Shown piece after piece: positions 25,819 to 35,667 of a DNA stretch of 64,000 nt (positions are counted from its first letter, which is position 1; each line of letters starts with the position of its first letter). This stretch comes from Malonomonas rubra DSM 5091 (lineage in GTDB: Bacteria > Desulfobacterota > Desulfuromonadia > Desulfuromonadales > Geopsychrobacteraceae). Under the pieces are notes generated by a model. That model saw only the letters and a list, made by a program, of their open reading frames with translations. It had not been told where the DNA came from and ran no database searches. Location of the stretch: the NCBI RefSeq assembly GCF_900142125.1, contig NZ_FQZT01000001.1, positions 372,001-436,000 on the forward strand, written 5' to 3'. The position numbers and the translations under genes are program-made.

Positions 25819-27501
25819 CTAACCTGCTACCTTTGCAGCTGTTTGTGAGCGAGCAATCAATTCACGTGCATGTTCCAGTGTACTTCCACTGACATGCGCT
25901 CCCCCAAGCATCCGGGCCATTTCGGCAACCCTCTCGTCAGCTGCAAGCCGTTGCAGCCGCGTACTGGTTCTGCCGTCCAATTCCTGCTTGGCGACCTGGT
26001 AATGCTGATCGGCAAAGGCTGCAACTTGCGGCAGGTGAGTTACGCACAGAACCTGCAGCTGCCCGGCCAAGCGACCAATTTTCTCACCTACAGCAGTCGC
26101 CGCTTCACCACCAATTCCAGCATCGACTTCATCGAATATCAACGTGCGCACACCATCAGCTTCCGGAGCGCTACGCTTAAGTGCCAACATAATCCGCGAC
26201 AGCTCACCACCTGAAGCGATTTTCGCCAAAGGCTGAGCCGGCTCACCGGGATTAGCCGCCAGATAAAACTCGCCCCGCTCCAAACCATCTGCCGATGGGG
26301 TCTGAAGCGCAGCCAGCTGCAACGAAAATTCCGCTTTCGGCATCGCCAGATCAGCCAGTTCTCGCTCAACCGCTGCTGACAGTTTCTCTGCTGCCTGCCT
26401 CCTGAGCTTACTCAACTCCCCGCCCCTGGTCATAACTTGCTGCTCTGCGACGGAGAGTCTCTGCAGCAACTGGTCACGATGTCCTTCGACATCACTCAAT
26501 GTCGCCAATTCCGTTTCGATATCGACCTGATAGCTTAACAACTCGTCGATTGTCGGAGCATATTTTCGTTTCAAGCTGGTCAACAGCGCCAAGCGTTCTT
26601 CAACCTGCTCCTGACGATGCGGTTCAAATTCCAGCTTCTCGGCATAACTGCGCAGCTCGGCTGCGACATCTTCAAGATTGAACAGACTACTGCGCACCCG
26701 CTCAGACAGGTCAGCCAGCTGCGGATCAACGCCCTGTAAAGCTTCAAGCTGATCAGCGACAAGACCAAGCTGGCTGCAGACCGCTTGCTGACCGGCGTAA
26801 AGGACCTCGTAGCCTCCAGAGGTCGCAGCAGTCAGCTTCTCCGCATTCTGCAGCAGGCTGCGCTCCTGTTCCAGTTCCTGATCTTCATCAACAACCAGTT
26901 TTGCTGCCGCCAGCTCCTGCTGCTGAAAAGTCAGCATATCAAGCCGCTGTTGACGTTCACGCTCAGCCAAGTTCAGACTGTCGAGCTGCTGCTGTAGCTG
27001 TTGCCAGTTTTGTAATGCATCACGGTACTCATCCAGCTGGGGACCGAGTCCGGCAAAATCATCGAGAAACGGCAGATGGGTCTCGATCCGCTGCAGATTT
27101 TGATGCTCATGCTGGCCGTAGATATTCACCAATTTGCTGGTCAGTTCACGCAACTGAGCCAGAGTGACCGTTGAACCATTGACAAAAACACGGTTCTTGC
27201 CGGAACGGGAAACGATCCGCCGCACCAGCAGTTCATCATCATTCTCCAGCCCCTGTTCGGCCAATTTGTCTTTCACCGAAGACTCGCCGACGAGATCAAA
27301 AATTGCCTCAACCGTTGCTTCATCGGTCCCGGTACGAATCACCTCGCCGCGGGCACGACCGCCGAGCAGCAGGTTGACCGCATCGATAACAATCGACTTG
27401 CCGGCCCCGGTTTCCCCGGTCAAAACATTGAAACCCGCACCAAATTGGACATGCAGGTTTTCAATAATGGCAAAATTTTTAACGATTAAATCCGTGAGCA
27501 T
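25819..27501 (-). CDS. recN: DNA repair protein RecN
   Basis: A 560-residue SMC-like ATPase for double-strand-break repair. It has an N-terminal Walker A GETGAGKS (about residue 30), long coiled coils, a signature LAKIASGGELSRIMLA and Walker B TLIFDEVDAGIGG near 450-480. The length is normal for the family. The gene begins only seven bases after nadK, so the two are co-transcribed; nadK-recN is a common pair in many bacteria. No LexA-type box was searched for reliably. Confidence 0.97.
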   Translation of the reverse strand: MLTDLIVKNFAIIENLHVQFGAGFNVLTGETGAGKSIVIDAVNLLLGGRARGEVIRTGTDEATVEAIFDLVGESSVKDKLAEQGLENDDELLVRRIVSRSGKNRVFVNGSTVTLAQLRELTSKLVNIYGQHEHQNLQRIETHLPFLDDFAGLGPQLDEYRDALQNWQQLQQQLDSLNLAERERQQRLDMLTFQQQELAAAKLVVDEDQELEQERSLLQNAEKLTAATSGGYEVLYAGQQAVCSQLGLVADQLEALQGVDPQLADLSERVRSSLFNLEDVAAELRSYAEKLEFEPHRQEQVEERLALLTSLKRKYAPTIDELLSYQVDIETELATLSDVEGHRDQLLQRLSVAEQQVMTRGGELSKLRRQAAEKLSAAVERELADLAMPKAEFSLQLAALQTPSADGLERGEFYLAANPGEPAQPLAKIASGGELSRIMLALKRSAPEADGVRTLIFDEVDAGIGGEAATAVGEKIGRLAGQLQVLCVTHLPQVAAFADQHYQVAKQELDGRTSTRLQRLAADERVAEMARMLGGAHVSGSTLEHARELIARSQTAAKVAG

Positions 27502-27508
27502 AACCCGG

Positions 27509-28366
27509 TTAACGCTCGCCCCAACTCAGCTTGGTCCGCAAAATTTCGAAATAATCCTTACTCGGGCTACTGACCAGTCGGGTGCGCGCTTCAGAGCGCC
27601 GAACCTCGACGACATCCCCCGGCAGAAGTTTGCGGCCGACTTGACCGTCAGCAGTGAAAAAGACGACATCGTCCTCGAATTTCACTTTAATCTCGATCTT
27701 CGAACGACTCCAGACCACGATCGGCCGGTTTGTCAGCATATGCGGGCAGATCGGCGAGATAACAAGACTGTTGATTTCCGGATAGATAATCGGCCCGCCT
27801 GCGGCCAGGTTGTAGCCGGTCGAACCGGTCGGTGTCGAAATGATCAGGCCATCCGCTTTATAAGTACTCAGGTGACGACCATCGACGCAGGTCTCCATAT
27901 CGATAATCCGCGCCAGCGCTCCCTTGTTGATAACGACATCGTTGAGCACGGTGTAGCGACCAACCTCCTGGTCGCCACGATGTATGATGGCATCGAGCAT
28001 CATTCGATCGGAAATCTGGAACTCGTCGCGGGCGATCAATTCGAGCATGCCGGGAAGTTCATCACGAGTCACCTCGGTGAGAAAACCGAGCCGCCCCAGG
28101 TTGACGCCGAGAATCGGCACCGTCAATTCACCGATCTGGCGGGCGACTGAAATCAGGGTCCCGTCACCGCCAAGAACAATGATCAGGTCGACCTGACCGG
28201 GAATGTCTTCTCCGGAAAAACCATTCACCTGACCAATCTGTTCAGCCAGACCGTCTTCCAGCAGAACCTCGATATTTTCTTTCTTCAACCGCTCACAAAT
28301 CATCAAAGCCAGCTGTTCCGCATCTGGATGATTTTTTTTCGCGTAAACCCCTACTTTTTTCAACAC
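27509..28366 (-). CDS. nadK: NAD kinase
   Basis: ATP-dependent NAD kinase making NADP. The GGDGT motif (VVLGGDGTLISVAR) and the downstream NE/D-like and GSTGYNLAAGGPI sequences are intact. The GTG start at 28366 (285 residues) is preferred: GAGGA lies eight bases upstream and VLKKVGVYAKKNHPDA is the conventional N-terminus; the longer frame to 28426 adds 20 unusual residues. It is divergent from rarA with about 186 nt between starts and is followed after seven bases by recN. Confidence 0.95.
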   Translation of the reverse strand: MLKKVGVYAKKNHPDAEQLALMICERLKKENIEVLLEDGLAEQIGQVNGFSGEDIPGQVDLIIVLGGDGTLISVARQIGELTVPILGVNLGRLGFLTEVTRDELPGMLELIARDEFQISDRMMLDAIIHRGDQEVGRYTVLNDVVINKGALARIIDMETCVDGRHLSTYKADGLIISTPTGSTGYNLAAGGPIIYPEINSLVISPICPHMLTNRPIVVWSRSKIEIKVKFEDDVVFFTADGQVGRKLLPGDVVEVRRSEARTRLVSSPSKDYFEILRTKLSWGER

Positions 28367-28552
28367 GTCAGCATCCTCAAAAAAAGCATGAAAAGTCCAT
28401 GGTAACGGCTTTTGCCGCTTTTTCAAGACGTCCTCTTCAAATCCCAGACAGATACCATATGCGGACGTTCAAGTCTATCGGATTTAGCGACCTGGGGAGT
28501 TGTTATAACGCTCCCGAGCATGCTACATTTAGCCGCTTGCAAAGGAAGGTTT

Positions 28553-29860
28553 ATGGATCTTTTTGAACAATCTGCTCAAAACAACAGCAACACACCACTG
28601 GCTGAACGGATGCGGCCACAAAACCTCAACGAGGTCGTCGGTCAGCAGCACCTGCTCGGTGAAGGCAAGTTGCTAAGACGCCTGATAGAAAATGATCAGC
28701 TTTCATCGGTCATTTTCTGGGGGCCGCCAGGTACCGGGAAAACCACTCTCGGACAGGTCATCGCCGGCAGCACCCAGAGCCGTTTCGTTTTTTTCTCCGC
28801 TGTTCTCGGCAGCATCAAAGACGTGCGTGAAATCGTTGCTGAAGCAAAACAAGAACGCGCTTATCACGGCCGCAAAACCCTGCTGTTTGTCGATGAAATT
28901 CACCGCTTCAACAAAGCTCAGCAGGACGCCTTTCTGCCATCAGTGGAAAAAGGCGAAGTCACCCTGATCGGCGCCACCACCGAAAATCCCAGTTTCGAAG
29001 TCAATTCAGCGCTGCTTTCGCGTTCTCGCGTTTTTGTCCTGGAGTCGCTGGCAGCAGAAGATCTGGCAACCCTTATCCACCGGGCACTAAGTGAAGAACG
29101 CGGCCTCGGCGACCGCGACTTACGGATCGATGAAGATGCGTTGGAATTTTTAGTACAACAGGCGGACGGCGATGCCCGCATTGCCCTCGGCAGCCTCGAA
29201 GTAGCAGCCGCAGCGACCAAAGATCGCATCAGCCTGCAGACGGTGCAGGAAGCGGTACAGAGAAAAGCCCTGCTGTACGATAAAGGCGCAGAGGAGCACT
29301 ACAATGTCATCTCCGCTTTCATCAAAAGTATGCGTGGCAGCGATCCCGATGCTGCCCTCTATTGGCTGGCGCGGATGCTCGAAGCGGGTGAAGATCCACT
29401 GTTCATTGTCCGCCGCATGGTGATTTTTGCCTCGGAAGATATCGGCAACGCCGACCCACGGGCCCTGCAGATGGCTCTGGCGGTTCAGCAGGCGGTCCAC
29501 TTCATCGGCCTGCCGGAAGCACGCATCAACCTCGCCCAGGGAGTCACCTACCTGGCCACGGCCCCCAAAAGCAACGCCAGCTACCAGGGAATCAACCAGG
29601 CCCAGGCCGAAGTCCGTCAATCGGGCGCGCTGCCGGTGCCGAAACATATCCGCAATGCTCCAACCAAGTTGATGAAAGAACTCGATTACGGCAAAGGGTA
29701 CAAGTATGCCCACAACCACGAGGGGGGCGTTGCCGACCAGCAGCATCTACCGGACCAGCTCGCCGGCCGCACATTCTACCAGCCGACCGATCGCGGCTAC
29801 GAGAAAACCATCAGCGAACGGATGGCGTATCTGGATCAGCTGAAAAAATCGGGGCACTGA
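28553..29860 (+). CDS. rarA: Replication-associated recombination protein A (AAA+ ATPase)
   Basis: A 435-residue RarA/MgsA-family clamp-loader-like ATPase acting at stalled replication forks. Walker A GPPGTGKTT, Walker B LLFVDEIHRF, sensor GATTENPSFEVN and the C-terminal tetramerisation part (LPDQLAGRTFYQPTDRG) are all present. The start at ATG 28553 has GGAAGG four bases upstream, and MDLF is the standard N-terminus; a longer frame from 28412 is rejected. Its stop overlaps the yidD start by one base (TGATG), so the two genes are coupled. Confidence 0.96.
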   Translation: MDLFEQSAQNNSNTPLAERMRPQNLNEVVGQQHLLGEGKLLRRLIENDQLSSVIFWGPPGTGKTTLGQVIAGSTQSRFVFFSAVLGSIKDVREIVAEAKQERAYHGRKTLLFVDEIHRFNKAQQDAFLPSVEKGEVTLIGATTENPSFEVNSALLSRSRVFVLESLAAEDLATLIHRALSEERGLGDRDLRIDEDALEFLVQQADGDARIALGSLEVAAAATKDRISLQTVQEAVQRKALLYDKGAEEHYNVISAFIKSMRGSDPDAALYWLARMLEAGEDPLFIVRRMVIFASEDIGNADPRALQMALAVQQAVHFIGLPEARINLAQGVTYLATAPKSNASYQGINQAQAEVRQSGALPVPKHIRNAPTKLMKELDYGKGYKYAHNHEGGVADQQHLPDQLAGRTFYQPTDRGYEKTISERMAYLDQLKKSGH

Positions 29861-30273
29861 TGACAAAAACATTTATTATCATCCTGATGTTACTGATAGC
29901 AGCCCCCGCCTGTGCCGAAAACTGGGGACCATGGGAAGCGCCAAAGCAAAAACGATCAACATCGACCCCTCAAGCGAATCCACTCGAAGTAGCAATCAAA
30001 CTTTTTCAAAAACACATCTCCAGCGTCGACGGGCCCCGCTGCCCCATGTATCCCACCTGCTCGGGGTACGGCCTGCAAGCGGTCAAAAGACATGGTCCTC
30101 TTCTCGGCACTTTTCTTTTGGTCGATCGCCTCTTCCGGGAGCAGGACAGCGAACTCATCAGCCAGCGAAAGATAGTCAAATACGGCTATATCCGCTTCTT
30201 CGACCCCGTGGATGATAACGACTTCTGGCTACAGCGAATGTCTAAAGAAAATCCCCATCCAGAAAACCGATAA
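29860..30273 (+). CDS. yidD: YidD-like membrane protein insertion efficiency factor with signal peptide
   Basis: A 137-residue protein whose core (IKLFQKHISSVDGPRCPMYPTCSGYGLQAVKRHGPLLGTFLLVDRLFRE) is the YidD family pattern with conserved cysteines CPMYPTCS. YidD normally is a small inner-membrane-associated protein encoded between rnpA and yidC. Here it carries an additional N-terminal signal-like helix (TFIIILMLLIAAPACAEN, possible cleavage after CAE) and is coupled to rarA by a TGATG overlap. So it is probably a second, exported or membrane-anchored form. Function inferred from the family only. Confidence 0.85.
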   Translation: MTKTFIIILMLLIAAPACAENWGPWEAPKQKRSTSTPQANPLEVAIKLFQKHISSVDGPRCPMYPTCSGYGLQAVKRHGPLLGTFLLVDRLFREQDSELISQRKIVKYGYIRFFDPVDDNDFWLQRMSKENPHPENR

Positions 30274-30362
30274 AGCTGTTCGCCAACATCAATATTATCA
30301 ATTTGCTATTTCCCCCGGCCATCAGCAGAATACGCTGAAAAAACTTGCCAAAAAGGAATTTA

Positions 30363-32204
30363 ATGTCTGCCGACGCCATACCATCTACACGCCTGCGCGC
30401 TCCATTACAAAAGCAGCTCAATTCGATCTCCAGTGATTGCACTCAATGCGGTCTTTGCGTGCGTGAATGCGCTTTTTTGGAAAAATATGGTGACCCGAAG
30501 AAAATGGCGGACAACTACTCGGCAGATAGCAGCTTTCACCTCGGTCTCGCGTTTGAGTGCAGCCTCTGCGGTCTTTGCGCTGCGGTCTGCCCACACCAAC
30601 TCAACCCGGAAACAATGTTCCTGGAGATGCGTCGGGAAACTGTCGATCGTGGAGCTGCCGATTACCCGGAGCACAAAGGGTTGCTGAATTACGAACGCCG
30701 GGGCACCTCGAAAAGTTACAGCTGGTACAGCCTGCCGGCGGATTGCGACACCATCTTCTTCCCCGGCTGCGCTCTGACCGGAAGCCGACCGCAGCAGACA
30801 CTGAAAACTTTCGAACTGCTGCAACAGAGACTTCCGACGATCGGTATCGTCCTCGATTGTTGCACCAAGCCATCTCACGACTTGGGACGGGAAGATTACT
30901 TCTATGCCATGTTCGGCGAGATGAAAGCCTACCTCCAGCAGCAGGGCATCAAAACCGTACTGGTCGCCTGCCCCAACTGCTATCAGGTTTTCACAGAATA
31001 CGCCCCGGACTTCCGCACACTCACAGTCTACGAGCAACTGGCAGAGATGAATCTTCCGGCAGTGGAGATGGCAGAGTCCACAAAAATCAACATCCACGAC
31101 CCCTGTGTAGCCCGTTTTTCAGTCGGTATGCAGGACGCTGTTCGCGACCTCGCAAGAAAGCAGGGGCTGACGATCGAAGAAAGTAAGCATCATCGGCAAA
31201 CCACCCTGTGCTGCGGGGAAGGCGGCGCTGTTGGGGCAATGGCTCCGGAGCTCGCAAAAAGTTGGACCGAAAAACGGGCCAGTGAAAGCACCGACCGGAC
31301 CCTGACTTATTGCGCTGCCTGCTCACACAAACTGTCCGACCATCGGCCGACCAGCCACATCCTCGATATGGTTCTCGAACCGGCGGCAGCGCTCAACGAC
31401 AAAAGTAAAGTGTCCAAAGCGCCAATGACCTACTGGAACCGGATTAAGGTCAAGCGGCAGATACAGAAACAGCATCACGCTGCGGTCACACGAGAACGGA
31501 CTTTCACGGCCGACAATGCATCGAACTCTGGCGCTTGGGGCAAGGTTGCCCTGTTGGCTCTGGTTGTTGCAGCGATTGTGGCGGTTCGAACGACCGGAGC
31601 GATGGAGTACCTGGAACAGGAAAGATTACGTGAGTTGATTGCCGGATACGGGCTGATCGCCCCGCTGGTCTACATGGCTATTTTCTGTCTTGCCCCGGTG
31701 CTGCTTCTACCAGGGCTGCCGATCGGTATCGCTGGGGCGATCCTGTTCGGCCCGATCTGGGGCGTTATTTACACCATCACCTCGGCCACGGTTGGCGCCG
31801 GGTTGGCATTTCTGGTTTCACGCTACCTGGCACGGGACTGGATCGAAAGCAAGCTGAACAGCCCGCGCTGGCGACAACTGGATGAGAAAGTTGAACTGCA
31901 CGGCTGGAAGATGGTCGCTTTCACCCGACTGATCCCCCTTTTCCCGTTCAATTTACTGAACTACGCTTTCGGCTTGACCAAGGTGAAGTTCAGTCACTAC
32001 CTGGTTGCCAGCTTCATTTTCATGCTGCCGGGCACCATCGCCTTTATCACCTTTTCCAGTTCACTGCTCGAACTGATCCGCGGAGAGATTTCCCCAACCT
32101 TCCTGACAGGTTTTGCCCTGATGCTGTTGATGTCGGCCCTGCCACTGATTCACCGGCGATACCAGAGCAGCAAACAAAAAATCAGAACGACAACTAGAAC
32201 ATAA
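30363..32204 (+). CDS. Fusion of [4Fe-4S]/CCG-domain oxidoreductase and VTT (DedA/TVP38-like) membrane domain
   Basis: A 613-residue two-part protein. The N-terminal ~370 residues resemble HdrD/GlpC-type proteins: two ferredoxin-type [4Fe-4S] motifs (CTQCGLCVREC and CSLCGLCAAVCP), then two CCG domains with CC/C-x-x-C elements (LDCCTKPSH with ACPNCYQ; TLCCGEGGAV with YCAACSHK). The C-terminal ~220 residues are a VTT/SNARE-associated transmembrane domain (GAILFGPIWG, FTRLIPLFPFNLLNYAFGLTKV). ATG 30363 has AAGGA six bases upstream. Heterodisulfide-type chemistry coupled to a membrane domain is inferred; the exact substrate is unknown. Its 3' end overlaps rodA, convergent, by 11 bases. Confidence 0.85.
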   Translation: MSADAIPSTRLRAPLQKQLNSISSDCTQCGLCVRECAFLEKYGDPKKMADNYSADSSFHLGLAFECSLCGLCAAVCPHQLNPETMFLEMRRETVDRGAADYPEHKGLLNYERRGTSKSYSWYSLPADCDTIFFPGCALTGSRPQQTLKTFELLQQRLPTIGIVLDCCTKPSHDLGREDYFYAMFGEMKAYLQQQGIKTVLVACPNCYQVFTEYAPDFRTLTVYEQLAEMNLPAVEMAESTKINIHDPCVARFSVGMQDAVRDLARKQGLTIEESKHHRQTTLCCGEGGAVGAMAPELAKSWTEKRASESTDRTLTYCAACSHKLSDHRPTSHILDMVLEPAAALNDKSKVSKAPMTYWNRIKVKRQIQKQHHAAVTRERTFTADNASNSGAWGKVALLALVVAAIVAVRTTGAMEYLEQERLRELIAGYGLIAPLVYMAIFCLAPVLLLPGLPIGIAGAILFGPIWGVIYTITSATVGAGLAFLVSRYLARDWIESKLNSPRWRQLDEKVELHGWKMVAFTRLIPLFPFNLLNYAFGLTKVKFSHYLVASFIFMLPGTIAFITFSSSLLELIRGEISPTFLTGFALMLLMSALPLIHRRYQSSKQKIRTTTRT

Positions 32205-33294
32205 AACGACGCATACTAACGTTCATCAGCAGGCCAACACCAATCATCGTCGTCACCATACTGGTGCCACCGTAGGAAAATAGTGGCAACGGCACGCCTA
32301 CGACCGGCAACAGGCCGATGACCATGCCGAGGTTGACGACAATGTGCCAGAAGATCATCGCCGTAACGCCGATGGCGAGAAACATTCCGAAACGATCAGC
32401 GGCCCGCCGGGCGATGTAGAGGCCCCAGAGAATCAGGAACATGTAGCCGAAGAGCAACAGGCTGCAGCCGAAGAAACCCCACTCTTCGGCAAAAACGGAA
32501 AAAGCAAAATCGGTGTGGCGCTCGGGAAGAAAAGAAAGTTGCGACTGGGTTCCCTGCAGAAATCCTTTACCGAAAAAACCGCCGCTGCCAACCGCGATTT
32601 TCGACTGGATGATGTGATATCCGCTGCCAAGGGGATCAGCTTCCGGATTAAGGAATGTCTGAATCCTAGCGCGTTGGTAATCGTGCAGTCCGAACCAGCC
32701 GACAACCGCTGTCACCAATCCGAGCAGAAAGAGCGACCAGAAGGTCGAGCGCCGCAATCCGGCAAAGATCAGCATTGAGACCGAAATAAAAACCAGCATC
32801 AGGGCGGTCCCCAAATCGGGCTGTTTCAAAATCATCCCGACCGGCAGCAGCAGCAAGAGCGCCGGTTGCCACAATTCGGACAGCGTAAATCCTTCCGGCT
32901 GGGCGGTTCGCCCGAAAATCCGCGCCAGAAGAATAATCATTATGATTTTAATAACTTCGCTCGGCTGCAGGTTAAAAAAACCAAGATTGATCCAGCGCGT
33001 CGCCCCCATTGAGGTTTTCCCCATCACCAGCACGAACACCAGCATGCCGAGAGTAACGATATAGCCCAAGAATGCGAAATGCTCCAGATGGCGGTAATCG
33101 AAACAGCAGATCAAGGAAACCAGTAACAGGCCACCACCAAGCCAGATCAATTGCTTCATATAAATCGGTGCGGTGCTCTGATGCCAGTTGGCGGTCGCAC
33201 TGTAGAGATTGAGGATGCCAATACCCGCCAGCACACAGACTGCCAGTAGAAGAATCCAATCGAAGTTGACCACCAGACGTCGATCAAACATCAT
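32194..33294 (-). CDS. rodA: Rod shape-determining glycosyltransferase RodA
   Basis: A 366-residue SEDS-family membrane protein with about ten helices. Typical motifs are AIGVTAMIFWHIVVNLGMVIGLLPVVGVPLPLFSYGG and QPDLGTALM. RodA polymerises lipid II into glycan strands during elongation with PBP2. Start ATG 33294 overlaps the upstream mrdA stop (33291) by four bases (ATGA), so the two are coupled. Confidence 0.96.
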   Translation of the reverse strand: MMFDRRLVVNFDWILLLAVCVLAGIGILNLYSATANWHQSTAPIYMKQLIWLGGGLLLVSLICCFDYRHLEHFAFLGYIVTLGMLVFVLVMGKTSMGATRWINLGFFNLQPSEVIKIIMIILLARIFGRTAQPEGFTLSELWQPALLLLLPVGMILKQPDLGTALMLVFISVSMLIFAGLRRSTFWSLFLLGLVTAVVGWFGLHDYQRARIQTFLNPEADPLGSGYHIIQSKIAVGSGGFFGKGFLQGTQSQLSFLPERHTDFAFSVFAEEWGFFGCSLLLFGYMFLILWGLYIARRAADRFGMFLAIGVTAMIFWHIVVNLGMVIGLLPVVGVPLPLFSYGGTSMVTTMIGVGLLMNVSMRRFMF

Positions 33295-35141
33295 TCCTCC
33301 TCGGTTTCTGTCTGTGGGTCGGCAAAATATCTTTCCATGATCGTCTTGGCAATCGGACCTGCGGCACTGCCGCCGTGCTGCCCATGTTCAACGACCACGG
33401 CGACGGCAATCTGCGGGTCCTCCGCGGGGGCGTAGGAGACAAACAACGCATGCGGCCGAAAACGATAAGGCACATCGCCATTATCATCCTCTTCTTCTTC
33501 CTCGTCCGACTTGCGCCGCACCACCTGAGATGTCCCGGTTTTCCCGGCCACCACCACCTGCTCCAGTTTCGCGACCTGACCGGTGCCACGCAACTCGTTC
33601 ACCACCGCCACCATGCCTCGTCTGATCTCTCTCCAGGCTGATGCCGAGTAGGAGATTTGCCGCACGATATCGATGCCTGTTTCCATCAGCAGGTTCCCCT
33701 GCCAGTCCTCGATCCGATCGATAAGCTGCGGCTTGAGAACTTTGCCACCGTTGGCAAGTGCCGCTGTCATCACAGCAAGCTGTAGCGGTGTGCTGAGAAC
33801 AAATCCCTGGCCAATCGAAGCGTTGACCGTTTCGCCGGCATACCAGGGCAGATTATAACGAGCGCGTTTCCATTCGCGCGACGGCATAATGCCACGCTTC
33901 TCCCCCGGTAGCGGGTAACCCACTGGTGCCCCGAGGCCGAACTCTTTCGCGGCCGCCGACAGCTTATCAATACCGAGCTCAAGCCCGACCTGATAAAACC
34001 AGACATCGCAACTTTCACGCAGGGCTTTTTTCAGATCGGTCGGACCGTGGCCAGCCTTTTTCCAGCAACGAAAACGCATACCGCCTAACTCGAAATCGCC
34101 GTCGCAGTTGATAGTGCGCTGGCTGCCGGCGATCCCTTCTCGCATCGCGGCGAGCGCTACCACCATTTTGAACGTCGAGCCCGGAGGATATTGCCCGGCC
34201 ACCACCTTGTTCTGCAGCGGATGACGCTTATCATTGAGCAGTGCGGTCCACTCATCACTGGCAATACCACGGGCAAACAACGCCGGATCGAAGGTTGGCC
34301 GACTCACCATCGCCAGAATGTCACCACTTTTAACATCGATCGCCACGGCTGCGCCTGACTGGTCACCGAAAGCCTCGTCGGCAGCTCGCTGCAATTCACG
34401 ATCGAGTGTCAGGTAAACTTTATTTCCAGGGAGAGCTCGCTCTGCCTGCAGTTGACGCAACAGCTTGCCCTTGACATCTACTTCGACCAGCCGTTTTCCC
34501 TTGATCCCTTTTAGATAGGTTTCGTAGGAACGCTCCAAGGCGATCTTACCGACGAAATCACCTGCCTGATAGCCCTCAAATTCTTCGCTGCGCAGCTCAC
34601 TGTCAGTAATTTCTCCCAGATACCCGACCAGATGGGCAGCAGATCCCTTTTCCAGGTAATCGCGTACCGGTCGTACTTCGGTCAGGACCCCCGGCAACTC
34701 AACGCTATGCTCCTGCACTCGTTCCATAAGTTCACGACTGACATCGTGAGCCAACGGCACAGGGCGGTAAATCGGGTATCGACGTCCATCTTGCCAGCGC
34801 TTCTCCAGCACTTCGAGGTCGATTTCAAGCAGCTTCGACAAGCGCAGCAGCAGAGCATCTTTATTTTCAACATCCTGCCGCATGACTGAAATCTGAAACG
34901 AAGGACGATTGCCGACCAGCAGGTGCCCGTTTCGATCAAAAACCGGTCCGCGTGGAGCTTCGAGAGAGAGCATCCGCGTCCGATTACGCGTGGAGCGATC
35001 CTGGAATTCTTCGTAGTTGATGATCTGCAGATACCATAAACGCAGGCAAAGCAGAAGAAAGATGATAGCCACAGCGGCAGTAAAAAGCAGAAAGCGACGT
35101 TGCACCGAGGGAAGCTCGGCCCATTTGGCATCAAGTCCCAT
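33291..35141 (-). CDS. mrdA: Penicillin-binding protein 2
   Basis: A 616-residue class B PBP with one N-terminal membrane helix, the pedestal domain and a transpeptidase domain: STFK (active serine in PPGSTFKMVV), SCD as the SxN/SxD motif, and KTGT in VAGKTGTSQV. A short acidic insert EEEEEDDNGD near residue 550 is unusual. It cross-links peptidoglycan in the elongasome with RodA and MreB/C/D. Start ATG 35141 overlaps mreD by 11 bases. Confidence 0.96.
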   Translation of the reverse strand: MGLDAKWAELPSVQRRFLLFTAAVAIIFLLLCLRLWYLQIINYEEFQDRSTRNRTRMLSLEAPRGPVFDRNGHLLVGNRPSFQISVMRQDVENKDALLLRLSKLLEIDLEVLEKRWQDGRRYPIYRPVPLAHDVSRELMERVQEHSVELPGVLTEVRPVRDYLEKGSAAHLVGYLGEITDSELRSEEFEGYQAGDFVGKIALERSYETYLKGIKGKRLVEVDVKGKLLRQLQAERALPGNKVYLTLDRELQRAADEAFGDQSGAAVAIDVKSGDILAMVSRPTFDPALFARGIASDEWTALLNDKRHPLQNKVVAGQYPPGSTFKMVVALAAMREGIAGSQRTINCDGDFELGGMRFRCWKKAGHGPTDLKKALRESCDVWFYQVGLELGIDKLSAAAKEFGLGAPVGYPLPGEKRGIMPSREWKRARYNLPWYAGETVNASIGQGFVLSTPLQLAVMTAALANGGKVLKPQLIDRIEDWQGNLLMETGIDIVRQISYSASAWREIRRGMVAVVNELRGTGQVAKLEQVVVAGKTGTSQVVRRKSDEEEEEDDNGDVPYRFRPHALFVSYAPAEDPQIAVAVVVEHGQHGGSAAGPIAKTIMERYFADPQTETEEE

Positions 35142-35667
35142 GGCGTTTACTCTGGTAGATCAAACCGGCCAAACCGGCGCGGTAACCAAACAGGTGTTGA
35201 AGGCGCAGAATCAATATGAGCAGCAAAGTATAGGCAACCAGATTGGTGAGCAGCTGCTCTGCCAACGTTGGCAGCATGATCTGCAGCACCGCCCCGGCAT
35301 CGGCAAACAGAACCAGGCAGGTAGCGAGCAAAAATTGTTGCACAAAAGTTCCACCGAGAATCAGCAGAATCAGCAAGGGAGGACTTTCAACGTTCAAATG
35401 TTCTGAAAGAAGCCGCACCAGCAACAAAATCGACAGACAAACGAAAACAGAAAGACCAAGACTGCTGCCGCTGAAGCTATCCTGCATCCCACCAAGCAGC
35501 AGGGCCAGCAAAACTGCGCGCAACATATTTTCACTCAGGCCGAGATAAATGATCAATCCGAGCAACAGGTCCGGACAGAATCCCGGAGAGAAGAACAGTG
35601 GGAAAACGCTGGTTCGAAGCAGAACAGCCAGCATGCCGAGGAAGAGGTAGAGGAGGAAACCTCTCAT
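35131..35667 (-). CDS. mreD: Rod shape-determining protein MreD
   Basis: A 178-residue inner-membrane protein with about five helices, Leu-rich, between mreC and mrdA. MreD has little sequence conservation; the call rests on the topology, length and position. It overlaps mreC (stop at 35664) by four bases and mrdA by 11. Confidence 0.9.
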   Translation of the reverse strand: MRGFLLYLFLGMLAVLLRTSVFPLFFSPGFCPDLLLGLIIYLGLSENMLRAVLLALLLGGMQDSFSGSSLGLSVFVCLSILLLVRLLSEHLNVESPPLLILLILGGTFVQQFLLATCLVLFADAGAVLQIMLPTLAEQLLTNLVAYTLLLILILRLQHLFGYRAGLAGLIYQSKRHGT

